The translations under genes were made by a program, and so were the position numbers. From positions 477,001 to 541,000 of the forward strand of contig CALSFV010000229.1 in NCBI GenBank assembly GCA_943737045.1: a stretch of DNA of 64,000 nucleotides, written 5' to 3'. The DNA comes from Parapristionchus giblindavisi (Eukaryota > Nematoda > Chromadorea > Rhabditida > Diplogasteridae). Positions 32,796-46,133 of the stretch are shown here, one piece after another (the stretch's first letter is position 1; each line of letters starts with the position of its first letter). The notes below the pieces were generated by a model, which was not told the origin of the DNA, ran no database searches, and saw nothing but the letters and a program-made list of their open reading frames with translations.

Positions 32796-33855
32796 ATATC
32801 AAGATAATGTTCAGTAATTGTTGTCACTATTGTAAATTGTTGTTACCATGTTGATAGCATTGTGTTTGCTCCGATTTTTCTACTCAGTTTCTCCAATTGC
32901 TCTCATTAATCTTCTATCTTTTTTATTCGTTCAATAAACAGTGTATATTTTACTATGTTGGATTTGAACATTACAGTATACTTGAAGTTATGTAAAGAAA
33001 TAGGGCAGAGGAAAATAGAAAGGGAAGGAAGCGAGCCGCGCGCGGGCTATCGACAAGTCGCGCGCGGGTTATTTACAACTCGCGCACGGGTTGTGGTGAC
33101 TCGCGACGCGCACGCGCCGCGACTCACCATAACCCGCGCGCGACTTGTCACTACCCCGCGCGCGTGTCGCGCGGAAAGTCTGGAGTTCTTTCCTTTTCAA
33201 CGGTTCAACTTTCATATTGCATATATTTTTCAACTTTATTTTCATACTTATTCTAAATACTCAAATACTAAATAATTCTAATTCTATTCTAATTCAAATA
33301 ATTCAAAATATTTTCATATTTATTCTAATATGGTCACAGTACGCAGGATAGACAGTTCGTGCCGGTAACATATTACATCAACCGGAGTCTTCTCAGGTAT
33401 TTCAAAACTAAAAGTCTACCTAAAAACGTCTAAATATACTTTACTTTAGGTCTACTTCAAGTGAAAATGAAAAGTAAACATTAAAAGTTAACAATAAACA
33501 CGCTTCTCGCACCCATCTTGACCCTTGATCTACCTACAAAACAATCCAAGGATTGATCTTTGATCTTTCCTATCTCTCTCATTCCCTCTCCAATCTGCAC
33601 GTTCACCTCTCCATCATTACCATAATTCACTTATTCCTCTTTTTCCCCGATTAGAAAGAACGAGGGAAGGAAGGCAGGGACTTCCACTGGATATGCTGAG
33701 AGAAGAGAGAGGGAGTAGGAAAAGGGAGAAAAAAGGAGAGAAATAGAGTAGGAACAGGGAGAAAAGTGTAAATAGACGCATAGACCGAGATAGGCAAAGA
33801 CAAAGAGACATATTCCGATAAACAGAGCCAGAGATAGTGTGAGTCTGACCGAGGA

Positions 33856-34920
33856 TCAGTCCCTGGAGGGATAGTAGAAGGGGTTGATATAGTGATGGGA
33901 GTTCATCGTCGTGGCTGAATGGATCAACAACAAACAGGATCAGAGATCGGATGGATAGAGGGATTGGAGAGAACAGACATCGTCAGAACATGCAATCATC
34001 GACAACACAGATCAGTTCCGTGTCGGTAGTTTCATTGTGTTCAGGCCACTGTTCGCTCTTTTGGCGTCACGACTGATAGTTTTTTACTTGTTGAAACATC
34101 CTTATGATGCATGAGAAATAGCATTTTAAATCCCCAAAGTTCTATGAACTAACTAGACAACACTAATGGAAATGACTTGGAATCATTTGAAATGGTGAAA
34201 AGAAAATAACTTGGCGGTTGGGTAAGGTCGTTATCGGAAGAAGCGCAGGCCTTTTAAATTGATCTAAAATGACTCCACTCATCACACTTGCTGATATAGA
34301 AGAATCTATATCCTAAATCGGGTTTTCAATGAAAGATAGGGTCGAACATTAACTTGATGATACGATAAGTGCGATAAAACTGATCAGTATCACATCACGC
34401 ACGTTCAATAAAAGAAAGTGCTGCATGCAGACAGATCAAACACTGCTCCAACCTCTCGAAGTCTCATCAATATCAATGAAATGAGATATATCATCACCCC
34501 TAGTCTTCTATTTATAACCCTCCTACTCTCTCTCTCTCTCAAACTCCCCATGTCTCGTCAGTTTGTTCATTTATTTTCTCAAAATTCGTATGATCGAGAT
34601 AAGTACAGAAGTGGAACGAGTAAAGAGAAGAGAAGATAGATATCGATGATGTCATCTAATAAAGTGAAGATCAAGTTGAGCAAAGTAAGCAAGTAAGTGA
34701 GATAGACGGATGAAAATTCTACGAGAAACGAACGTCAATCAATCGTTTTGTGTATGAGAGAGATGAGGAGAGAGGAAGAGGGAGAAGGGAGAGAGAGGAA
34801 GAGAAAGGGAGGGAGAGAGAGAAGGAGAGAGAGAGAGCGAGCGAGAGAGAAAGAGAGGGAGAGAGAGAGAGGAGAAGAGAGAGAGCGGGAGAGAGAGAGA
34901 GAGGAGAATAGAGAGAGAGA

Positions 34921-34964
<44 letters not shown>

Positions 34965-36361
34965 GGGCGACCAATAAAACTAAACTAGAGACTATGAGAG
35001 TGGATGAGATGAGATTTGGAAGACTGAGGATAGACTAGTATCGATTGATTCAACTACAACTGCATACAACTGAATATACACGACGGACAGTCTTTAGAAG
35101 ACTTATCTAACAGATATATCCAGTTGGGTCCCCCTAATAGAACGCTCACAGGAGGGAGATCATGCCAGAATGAATATCCTTGCATCGTCATTCCGCATGA
35201 CCCATTCCCCTACATAAACCCCCTCATATGATGATAAATTAGTCTCGAGTGAGGGTTTCGTCTAGACTTCCTTGTTACACTTCAACATCCCTCATGTGTT
35301 CTATTGAAGGAATAAATTATTATCATTATTATTAAACAGATCAAGGAACGGTCATTGATGGCCATCTACAGACTGATATAGACTACGATAAGGATAGAGC
35401 CAAGGGGGATCAAGGTGATACAGTAATCATCATCGCAAATCTGAATTTACACCACTGTCTCATACCCACTTGCTACTTCTCTCATCAAGTCCCTTTCCGG
35501 AGAAGTGACAGGAAAGCCATGCGCACATTAGAGCCCCCTCTTGAATAAATGTGTAAAAACTGTAAACGTTCCTCGGTTCTCTTACTTCTATCCTCCTAAT
35601 CTGCTCTTCAGATCAGATTGCTCTCTAACTCGCAAACATCGAACATTTTCATTGAGACGAAGAGATAAGAGAGAGAGAACACTCGATCTTACATTTAGAT
35701 AATGGACAAAATGCGAATGTAAATCGAGATTAGAGAGAATGAAAGAATGAGAGAGCGCACAGTCAGAGAGAAAAAAAGACGACGAGAGATCACTCCAAAG
35801 TGAGAGAGTGCAGACAAGAATCAGAGACGCAAGAACAACACTCACACCGATAGAAATCAGTGAATTGATCGTTTGATTCATAGGCCCCGCCCACAAATGT
35901 AAATCAGGTTCTGTTCATAATGTAAATTTGGCATCATTTCAGTCTTCTAAAAAATCGTTAGAACTCGATTTGCATATCAAGTCTTATAAAGAGAAGGTAC
36001 TCGTACTGGGAAAATCGGAATTAACAGTGGAGAGTACAGTAATCCATTTTTTACAACGTTCCTAAAGCTATTCCCTCGGCGCACCACCGCACCCACACCA
36101 TAAACCCGGAATGCACACCACATACCTCGATCGTCGCCGTTGACCTTCATGCTCGCCAGGTCGACAGCGAGCGGCGAGAGCGGTTGTCGATTAATAATGC
36201 CGGCTGGGGGAGATTACGGTAGGAAAAATCGTCGTTGATGGTGGTGTGGTGGTGAGGGCACGGTATACGGTAGCCGAGTCAGTCTTCAGATCAATCGATA
36301 ATGTCGAGGATAAGTGAAGATCAGAGCACGCGGGGGACTTATCAGTCGAGAGGCAACATTC
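33856..36361 (-). CDS. C-terminal exons of a long-intron gene, family unknown
   Basis: Three minus-strand exons chain in phase: 36361-36262 (ECCLSTDKSPACSDLHLSS..., donor gtgccc, phase 1), 36203-36126 (GIINRQPLSPLAVDLASMK, donor gtatgt, phase 1) and 33914-33856 (TTMNSHHYINPFYYPSRD, stop TGA). Acceptors are cttcag, cccccag and cattcag. An alternative donor (gtatac at 36268) would break phase. The tail contains NPFY, similar to NPxY endocytosis motifs of membrane receptors; that is only suggestive. The ATG at 36150 could instead start a protein running into the first mevalonate kinase exon, since that junction is also in phase, but the local terminal exon is the simpler reading. Confidence 0.45.
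34755..34965. repeat. GA microsatellite
   Basis: About 210 bases of interrupted GAGAGG/GAGAGA ending in an uninterrupted GA run. Confidence 0.9.
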
Positions 36362-38353
36362 CTGAAGAAAACAATCAATAAAAATCAGAATTATCGATTG
36401 AAGGGAGGGTAGATCAATTGGGAACGACACGAAAAGTGATCAAGAATCGCGAAAAGAACGAGCACAAAAGATCGAAACGTAACGATATTAAACGACTGCG
36501 AGAAAAGAGTGGAGAGAGAGAAAGGCGGAGAGAAAGAGGAAGAGAGGAAGAGTGAGTGAGAGGTACAGACCAAAATACCGATCGGTAAGGCGATTTGCGC
36601 AATAATTTCAAAAAGAAGTGAGAAATGGGAGAGAGAGATATGGAGAAATGCAGTACAGTCACACACCATTGTCAGACCGAATCAATTTCTAGAATAAGAT
36701 AGATTATAGAGTGAGAGAGGGAGGAAGAGGGAGAGAAAGAGAGATAGATAGGGGAAAAGAAGGCAACCGATAAGTGCATTATGCATTCATATATTGTTCT
36801 GAATGACAGTGCAACTATGATTAATGATCAGAGACAATCGAAGTATATTGTAGGCAATGGCAGCAATATTCATTCATCTTTATTGTTTAAATATAAGTAG
36901 AGAGAGCAAGCAAGGAAATAGAACGGTTGAGAGTGCAAAACAATGATTAGAATGCTATTAATAATAATGTATTTTAGACAAAAGAGATGAATTGACGCCG
37001 TGCGTAATGTTGTGTGAAACGTGCGTGTTTGTTTGCGTCCTAAGACAAGGAAAAGGAGCTGTGAAGAGAATGAGAGAGCAAGAGATGACAGGAGAAAAGG
37101 TGAACTGGAGAAGCAAAAGTAGAGAGATGGGAATAAGACTCCAAAGAATCGGCTAGAATACCTATAAGTCATGGGAAGAGGTAGAGGGCTGGAAGGAGAT
37201 GAATAGAGAGGAGAGAAGAAAAAGAGAGTGAGAGAGAAGACATAAGTATAGGTAGACGTTGAAACATCGAGCGAACTTCGGTTCATTCTTCCCTTTCCTT
37301 CCTCCACAGAGACGTCACCAAGGCATCACATCAACTACTATACCCATAGACCTGCTACATCTTTCCCCTCTCTCTCCCTCTTTCTCTCTCTCTCTCCTCC
37401 CTCCCTCTCTACTTCTTTCCATCTACACCAATTTCCCACCTTCGTCCTTCAACTCCCAGAATAGCTTGCAAAGAAAATCAAGAGAAAAAGAGTCCAATTC
37501 ACCTTCGATATGAATTTCTCTACCGCAAAAAGAACCATGTTCGCTGATGACACGTTTACAGAACGTGTCTACGTGTTCAACGAGTCAACGTGTTTGCGCG
37601 TCTACGTGGACCAGCTGAGATCATTCTATCATTCGTGCGTACCCTCTCGCTGTCCAATGATTCGTGAATGGAACAACTCTTCACGAGATTCTAACCTCCA
37701 GCTACATATGAAATTTGGATAGGATTACACAACTGTGTTACAGTCTTCCTTCCCAATACATAGATATACTCACATCGATAGTAAAAAAAGGTGGATGGAT
37801 ATATAAATATGAAGAGAAGAAGAAGGGAAGAAGCGAGTAAAACGAACGAAAAAGAAGAAGAAGAAAGCGAGGGGAACAAAGTGGTTACGCAGGCAGGGCC
37901 TATCCCCCCTCTCTCCTCCCTCCTCTCTCTCTCCACCGCCCTCTCTCTCTCTCTCTCTTTCGCTTTATCTGTATTTCTTACTTCAACGCGAGCGATAGAA
38001 TTTTATCGGCCAAGTCTTCGGAGGAAGGAGAGGAAGGGTAAGGGAAGAGAGAGGAGAGAAATGATGGGGAAGAGGAAGGGAGGAGAGAGAGAGAGAGAGA
38101 GTAGAGGAGAGGTAGACAGGGAGGAGAACATCATCTCAAAAGCATTCAATTCAGCCCCCTGCTCTCTTCTTTCTTTCTCGTTCTCCATTTGTGGGCAGAG
38201 GGGAAGGGCCTCGTGCTATAGCTTCATTCGATGAGAGAAGACGAGAAGGCAGAGGAATGGAAGGAGAGAGACGGAGAAGGCCGAAGAGAGATGACGACGA
38301 TGATGAGAGATGGAGAAAGAGAGCAGGGAAGCCATTGCGGATAGCGCGACGAA

Positions 38354-38548
38354 TTGACTCCAAAAGGAACACTTGAGGACCACCAGTGGTGTACTGATGA
38401 GTGGAGACTCATTCAGTTCTTTAGACTGCTCCGAGAAGAAACGTCAAAGTTGAAGATTGAGATTGAGACGATTTTGTATAGCGTTCGAGGTGTGAAGAAT
38501 GTTCAGTGGGGATTATTGACGAACACTCAATCTGGCACGTTCAAGTGA
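38354..38548 (+). CDS. Unrecognised 64-aa ORF
   Basis: Starts MTPKGTLEDHQWCTDEWRL and ends at TGA just before a MITE insertion. Composition is coding-like (NVQWGLLTNTQSGTFK), and beyond the MITE, bases 38735-39093 stay open in two frames (YPSVIITDNVIVVATQSHC; HNIVFDSSILHNSLPFI). No splice chain could be fixed. Possibly a MITE-interrupted gene, possibly chance in GC-balanced DNA. Confidence 0.25.
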   Translation: MTPKGTLEDHQWCTDEWRLIQFFRLLREETSKLKIEIETILYSVRGVKNVQWGLLTNTQSGTFK

Positions 38549-38554
38549 TCGGAT

Positions 38555-38717
38555 CATACGTGGGCACCATTGCCGCTAGCGGCAATACACCCCCGATTTT
38601 TGGCACCCGACCCCCCGATTTTCCAAAAAAAATCACTAAAAATGACGTATAAATGCTCAATTTTTTGCTTCCGACCATCCGATTTCCATTTCCAGCGGCA
38701 ATGCCCGCCCACGTATG
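38555..38717. mobile_element. CATACGTGGGC MITE with 8-bp target duplication (163 bp)
   Basis: Ends CATACGTGGGC and GCCCACGTATG. Direct repeats GATCGGAT flank it (38547-38554 and 38718-38725). The interior has two tandem ccccgatttttggcacccgacc-like blocks. A diverged, internally related segment lies at about 41691-41812. Confidence 0.85.
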
Positions 38718-40532
38718 GATCGGATAATGTGAGTAGGATCGCAGATACACATCATCCGGGTGGAGATTATCCCTCGGTCATTATCACGGACAACGTCATC
38801 GTCGTCGCTACTCAATCTCACTGTGAATGTAGATCAGTCGGATGGACACAGCCAATTCACATAGATCAATCCCGTCTTATTCTCAAGCTCATCACAACAT
38901 CGTCTTCGACTCTTCCATTCTTCATAACTCACTCCCGTTCATCCTCGCAACGACTACAAATGAGCCACAAATAGATCGCAAATGGATTGCGAACCATAAA
39001 TGGATCGCGCAGCAGCACACACAATCAGCATGCTTTTACGATCCTTCGTGCCCTACTGATCACACAGATTCAGCTTATAAGAGCACACAGTGAACCTGTG
39101 ACCTGTTAGAAAGCAGAAACACATTTGGACCAAACTTCATCGATCAGAATCCCAGTACTAATCGTTCTGGAGTCTTACGAATACAATGGATTGAGATTCA
39201 TAGAGAACAAAAAGAAACTCGTAGTGAGGTAAACGTCCCCTCTCCAGTAGAGGGACTATTCTCCACACTCATTTTCTTCTTCCATCAAAATACTTATCTC
39301 GAGGAGAAAAGTTTGAAACGAGAAAAAGAGAGAGAAGAAAGAATTGAATACCCCGAGTCTCTCCCTCTCCTTCCTCTTCTCCTTCTCCCTCTCCTTCTCC
39401 CTTCCTCCTTCCATTGTTCCACATCCACTGACACTACTACAGCTTCTGCCACACTTTGGAGAGGGTGCGCCTATTTCACCCTCATTCTCCCATACGAGAA
39501 GGAAGAATAGGAAGGGAGGAAAGGTTGTTCGAGAGTGGAGAGAAGGTAGGAGAGACAATGGTTATGAGGGAGAGAGAGACGAGGGAGAGGGAGAGAGAGA
39601 GGAAGAGGAAAGGGAGAGGGAGAGGAGAGATCAGAAGAAGGGACTAGAGGTCAGGCCGAGATGTTTTCAGATGGACGTCGTCGTTGAAGGAGAAGAGAGA
39701 GAAAGGAGGAGGGACACGAAAAGGGGAAGAAGAGATAGATACAGACATGGAGAGACAGAAAGTGACTAAATGAATTGGGGGAGGTTCAGCATGACTGAAT
39801 ACCTTATATGAACAGGAGGAGAAACCTCGACTATTGTTTCGACGTCCCCTCCCGTTTCCTCTCCCTCCCTCCCTCTCTACCTTTCTGTTCCTCTCCCTCA
39901 TCCTCTCCCCCTACCTTCTGCCTCTCATTTATCCCTAAACCATCCTCATTGTATTCCTCGAGTGAACACTTATTCAATTCATCCAGAATCATCGTAATCC
40001 TGAAACAATTACTACCGTATCCTAAACGGTATAACGATCAATCAATAACTACAGATATCGTAATCTATCGATTGGTTGATTGATAATGTGATCGATAATG
40101 AATTGAGTTTCATGCAAACGAAGAGAGTATGGGAAAGCCCTCTCAGCATTCACATAAAAATAAGTAGTCTATGAGAGTTTTCACAAAGTTCCCTCCACTA
40201 TCTCTCCCTCTGCCTCTGCCTCTCCCTCTCTCGAAATTCGATCGGACCTTTTCCTCATCCTTCTTCTTCTTCTCCTCTAAACCGCACCGAGTGCATCATG
40301 ACGATGATGATAGAATGAGAAAGAGAAGGAATGAACGAGGGGGACTGCGTAGCAGCCCCATCATCCCACCAGATTCAAGGATGAAGGGAAGCTAGCACCC
40401 TCGGGTATACCTCTCTTTGCAACACTGTAGATCGGCAGATATTCATCGTATAATTTCCACAAGTGATACCGTAATCATATTTACCGTACCTCCTATCGTA
40501 CAACTTACAAACTGTAGATCACAGTCCACTAC

Positions 40533-41344
40533 CGTAATAGTTCCTCGTGAGTCTCTAGTAGCCAGCCACCGAGTGCTTATGTTCACCTGAAAGGGAACAT
40601 TTTGTCAATGATTGAACGTACAACTTCAATGACAGCAATATGTATCATAACGTTTGCGTACACAAGTTCCTCTCTGTGATCTCATAAACAGAGAAGGGAT
40701 TGGGGTCAATGATGTAATCTGTCGGTGTTCAAATAATGGAGAAAGCGATCAGTATTAGTGATGGAGAGAGAGAGATACAGAAAGAGATCGAGAAAAGGAG
40801 AGAATCAGAGCTTCATTAAAATGTTTAGAGACGGGAAATGATACACAGTGAAGGAACAGAGGCAGAATGAGAGAGGGAGAGAGGCAGAGGGAGAGGGAGA
40901 GGGAGGGAGAGGGAGAGGGAGAGGGAGAGGGAGAGGGAGAGGGAGAGATAGACAGTAAGAGAGAGATGATTCAATCTGAATCAGACTCTAGTCAATGTAT
41001 TTGTCTATGGTTGAGTATATACAGCATCGACGTGTAGTGCAGGGAGGAACGATAAATAGTCACAAGTATTGCGATTTCTTTTTAACGATAACGCTTTCGA
41101 AGGGTGGGGACAGTGGTAGATGGGGTTGATCTGCATGAATTCACCTGGTAATGAATAGGCTACTTCAGCAACGGTAAAGAAGAAGTTATTGTGGACAATG
41201 GAAGGAGGGCAAGAAGTGTGAAAAGAAGAAGAAACAATGGTTGAGAGGACGAGGGCATTCATCGAAAAGGTTGAATGAGAGAAAGAAGTTTATGTTAGAG
41301 AGGAAGAGGACGAGAGATAGAGGGGGAGAGAGGGAGAGAGAGAA

Positions 41345-41404
<60 letters not shown>

Positions 41405-42757
41405 AGAGAAGTCAGAAAGGGAGTTTGAGGAGGGAAGCCGAGAATGGTGTGAAAGTTTTAGTTGATAGATGAAGCTGTCGTGGGGGTTGTTCTACTCTGC
41501 GTCTCTCTCACTCCTCCTCCCTTCCCAGATCAACGTCTTCCATAATCCTCCCCACTACTCCAATGTTATCCAGGCATTCTTGCTCTTCCTCTACAACAAA
41601 AACCTCCAGCTAATCTCCGCCTACTCGAGAGAAAGATTAAACGAATGCCTTTTGCATAAATACAAACCATCAGACACTCTGACCCTCCTCGGTTTTTGCA
41701 CCCGACACGCCCGATTAGCCACAATTCACTCAAAAATGAATCATTGAACAATTTTTTTTGCATCAGACCCACCCGATCCCGATATCCAGCGACAAAGGTT
41801 GCCTACACATGGGCTAAACAATCTTGAAAAAAATCACAGGAATTGAAAAATCGATCAACAATTTCGCAAGAATTGATTAAATCTTCAAGTAGAAATGAAG
41901 CCCATTTGCCTATCACCAGCTCTATACGTCTAATAAAGAGGCGAGGTTCGTGCTGATAATTGATAAATTGATAGATAGGTACAAAGGGACAGAGAATGGT
42001 CCCACACTAATCACGATTTGCGTCACTGTACCCGCGCAAACTACGTCAATCAAGGCAACTGAAGATGAAGTATTGGTATTTATGCGATTATGATCCACTA
42101 TTTTGACACCTTGAGAGAGTGAGAGAGGAGAGGAGAGACAAAGGAAAATACAAAGTAGACACGCACTTTATGCGCCGTAAGGAAGGCGATCAATCACTGA
42201 TCCCCGACTGGTGTGGTGTCGATAATATACCAATCTAACAATAAACAATATACTACCAACGCGTGACGTCACAGAAGCCATTATCGATCTAATCATATCA
42301 GCCTACTATCGCTCTCAATCTTATTATCATTCTCTCTAGAGGACTTGTAGTCACATAACGGTACATCTCACAATCGCAGGTCGAAAAGTAGGTTAATTTT
42401 TTTTTACGAAGAAATTTTTTTTTAAACTGGCCGTATTTTAAAAATGTGTATCGTAACTATTTGGCCTATGCTCGTAATCAGTGGGCACATAACTGTCGTT
42501 TACCTTTCACGATATCTGGATAACAGATCAAGGAGATCAAAGATCAACTACCACTCTTGACGGATCAGGCTTGGACACCACCTAATAAATTAAGGAAAAT
42601 CAATAAATATAATCTCTAGTAACTCCAAAGTGCACCAATAAATCAATCAATAGGCAGGGATAATGATATTGATTGATGGGAAGAAGGGGAAGATGAAGAT
42701 GAGAAGAATGAGGTCTTACCCTTTCTACATCCCCTCTCCCCCTTCCTCCTCCTCCCT

Positions 42758-42799
<42 letters not shown>

Positions 42800-42920
42800 C
42801 CTCTCTTCCTCTCCTCTCCTCTCCATCCGTCCCTTCTACTCTACTGCACAGAATGAGTGTAACGAGACAGGGCGTTTGGGCCGCGAGAGCGAGGGGGAGA
42901 GAGAGAACGAAAGGAAGAGG

Positions 42921-42992
<72 letters not shown>

Positions 42993-43927
42993 CAAAGAAA
43001 GAGGCATAGTTAAAGTTTAAAAAAAAGAGAAGGCATCCGCTGCGTCGATTGAAAGAGAAGAAGAAGAAGGCATGACACCAGCGTAGAGAGAGGGGGAATA
43101 TAATGAGAGGGAGAGGGATCTTACGGGAAGAAATCCTAGAACTTTGGAGAAATAATGAAGGAGGAGGAAGAAGAAGAAGAGGATGAAGACAGATCTCAGA
43201 GATACGTAGACAAACCTAGAAAACAAAAGAAGAGGGAATCAAATATATCTTGAGCTCAGGGGGGAAATTAGGGCTATCTATACCAACGTAATCGATACTC
43301 TAACCAAAATCTCCGTTTCTTAAATGGGGATTGTATATCGGAGACTTAAATCGAATACTCTTTGAGAGGGGGACAGATATCACATTCCGTCCATTCAACA
43401 TATACACAAACACAGATCAGTCTACAGTAGGCAGAGATCGCGTTGTGGGACCGGGAGCCTTATCAGGGAAGGACCATCAATCAACCTAATCATCTATTCC
43501 CTTTTATTTGATGAGAAGGAATAAAGAATGACGAATAAAGAGCCGTGTCTGATCAGGCAACTTCAGAATTCAAATCGTCTCTGTCTGTACTCTGTCATAT
43601 AAGATTGATCAAGCTCCAATAATCCGATTTCCATCAATTCAAGCACTGATCGAAGTGGGAAGCACACAGGCGGCAAAGTACGGCAAAGACCGACCTATCA
43701 TTCGATCAATAAATCTCACCAATCAATCGATAATCACCGGCCACAAAAATCGATGAGTGTACATACACACTACAACTGATATCTTTGATCTATCTCATCG
43801 GTCAATCTCTTTCATCAATCAATCTGCAGACATTGACTACAATGATATGAGTAAATGAAGAGAAGGAAGGATAGAAGACGAGGGATGGATGGGAAACTGA
43901 GATTGATAAAGAGAAGGAGAGGAAGCG

Positions 43928-43958
<31 letters not shown>

Positions 43959-43962
43959 GGGA

Positions 43963-44014
<52 letters not shown>

Positions 44015-46079
44015 AAAGTCGGATTGGAGAGGAAGAAAGGCAGAGGTTCTACGAAAGATACATATCGCTCTCATAATCAGAGATCTATCAAACACAATCA
44101 GCGATTCTTATTCTTATTCATTCAAACATCAACCAAGATATCTGTGTGGATTTTCGGTTATACGATCAACCCATGGCTAATCAAACAGTGATCAATCAGA
44201 AAAAAAATACAAAAGAAACATTGTTGGTATACCAGGCTTGGATAGTGAATGAGTAGAGGTGAAGCTGAGAGAGAGAGAAAGAGAAAGGAAGAGCAAGAGA
44301 ACGAGAGAGAGAGAAACGAGGATAGGTAAAGACCCATCGAGTCCAACTCTTCTGATGATGAGGAAAAAACGGAGTAGGAAGGAGAGAAGAAGAGGAGAAG
44401 AAATAAGAGAAAAGGGAAAGATTGCTCTCCTTCTTCTTCTCCTCACAATTCCCAGGGGCAGGGTGCTCAGGAGAGCTTTGAAAGACTGGAATTGTAGGGG
44501 AGGGGGAGAGGGAGAGGGAGAGGGAGGACTGAATTCTCCCTCCTAAAATGGGGGCGGGGCCTTCCAACAAAACTAGGGCCAGCTTTAGCCCCAGAGCGTT
44601 TATCTTCTTTCTCTTCTCTATTTTTCTCTCTTTCCGTTGGTCTTTCGAAACTCACTCACTACCCAAACACAATTCCAGTGATTTTCACTACTGCAGGGGG
44701 TAATAATGCAGACAGAGAAGGAGGGTCCACTGAGAGGGACCACATATTTCATAAATACTTGGTCTTCCGGTCCCACCAACATTTCCCGCTACCCAATATA
44801 TGCATAAATTCTGGTGGGAAACGAGAGAACTTTTAACAAATTCTAGTTCCTCCTTCCCGCACACTTCTTTCCCAATAGCGAGCATCGATAGATTTCTAAA
44901 GTAACGGACTAATCAGAGATATTGGACTTTTTCTTTGCAAAAGCCAAAAAGGTTTTCTATTCTTTACTATTCAGAGAGGTAAATTAGCTTTAGTACAAAT
45001 ATTGAGTTTACATTATTTATTGCCAAATCAATGGGTACTCATTGGGGGAATCCCAACGGACACGGAAGTGGGGAGAAGAAACTCATCATAATTCATACAC
45101 GTCTCATACTCAGAGATTCACAAATATCACGTATATCAGTATTCTCAATGACGTCCTTTCACAAAATATATCCAGATATAGCACGGGCAGTGGATAAAAT
45201 TCTAGGTTTCGGGACCCCTTCGACCCCGAATCTAAAATTGAGATGGTTTACAAATCGCAAAAACAATACAGCCAGACACTTTCTCCACAAAACAAATATC
45301 ACAAACATTTTACTCGGGGCCCCTTTGATGATGGCTCCTTCATCGTGATCATACATTTTCGGTACCCTCGCCGTTTATTTTTATATAGTGGGTCAATTCT
45401 CGAAATAGGGTGGGTTGATTCACAAAATTCGCTATTTTCGCTTAAAAAATCGTCATTTTTAACTTAATTTTTTTATCAAGTGCCCTAAAATGGCTTTATA
45501 TAGTGGGTCAATCCTCGCACTGCGAGGGTATGGCAATGTATGATCGTGATCCCCTCACGATAACACTGCTTATATCCAAAGAGTACAGTGAACGAGAATG
45601 GGAACAAAAAGGAAACGAAGAAGAGGAAGAAGGAGCTGGAAGCGATATTCATTACAATTGATTGACAGTCGATCAAAGTGATAAGAGTACGTTATGAAAT
45701 GCAGCGAGAGTCAATTAGATCTATTAGAATCTATTACAGATAGAGAAGTAGATAGAGAGCATTAGGGGCAAAGGAAGAAATAGACGAACGACATAGACTT
45801 AGATGAGGAGAGGAGGAAGAAGGTGGAAGGAGTGAATTAAGTCATCAGACTCAACGAGAGACACTGGAGGTAGTTCCCCTCTTCCTCCTCCCCCTTGGCA
45901 GTCCCCTCCCTGCAGTGTGTGAGTGTCAAAATATCGTTCGCTTACTCATTCGTCGTCTCGTTGTGCATCCCTCCTCCACCTATCAACTAATTCTTCTCTT
46001 CATCATCATCAACGGAGAGAGAGAGGGAGAGGGAGAGGGGGAGGGAGAGGGAAATGTAGAAAGGGAGAGGGAGAGGGAC

Positions 46080-46133
<54 letters not shown>

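Larger units (their letters stand above)
30537..33185. mobile_element. 2.65-kb element with GC-rich terminal inverted repeats
   Basis: The first ~48 bases (CTCCAGACTTTCCGCGCGAC.., then cacgcgcgcggggtagtgac) recur as an exact inverted copy at the right end, finishing GTCTGGAG at 33185. Behind them lie ~150 further GC-rich bases on each side, made of shuffled gcgcgcgacttg / aactcgcgcgcgggtt modules. The interior is AT-rich with spliced coding-like exons. Flanking bases are TT on both sides; a longer target duplication is not evident. Superfamily undetermined. Confidence 0.8.

Noticed and set aside
36126..36203. Upstream first coding exon of mevalonate kinase
   Set aside because: The junction to 28841 is in phase, but it needs a 7.3-kb intron spanning a transposon, and a terminal exon with a good acceptor at 33914 fits equally well.
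38735..39093. Argonaute PIWI-like similarity (DTHHPGGDYPSVI)
   Set aside because: Only a short resemblance to the D-V-T-H-P motif; the surrounding residues do not follow the domain.
44688..44885. 65-aa minus ORF (MLAIGKEVCGKEELEFVKSS)
   Set aside because: Plausible composition, but no flanking exons, signal or family; left out of the gene list.
45031..45356. 105-aa plus ORF (HWGNPNGHGSGEKK) and overlapping minus ORF
   Set aside because: Both strands are open, no splice support, and the end lies against a MITE.
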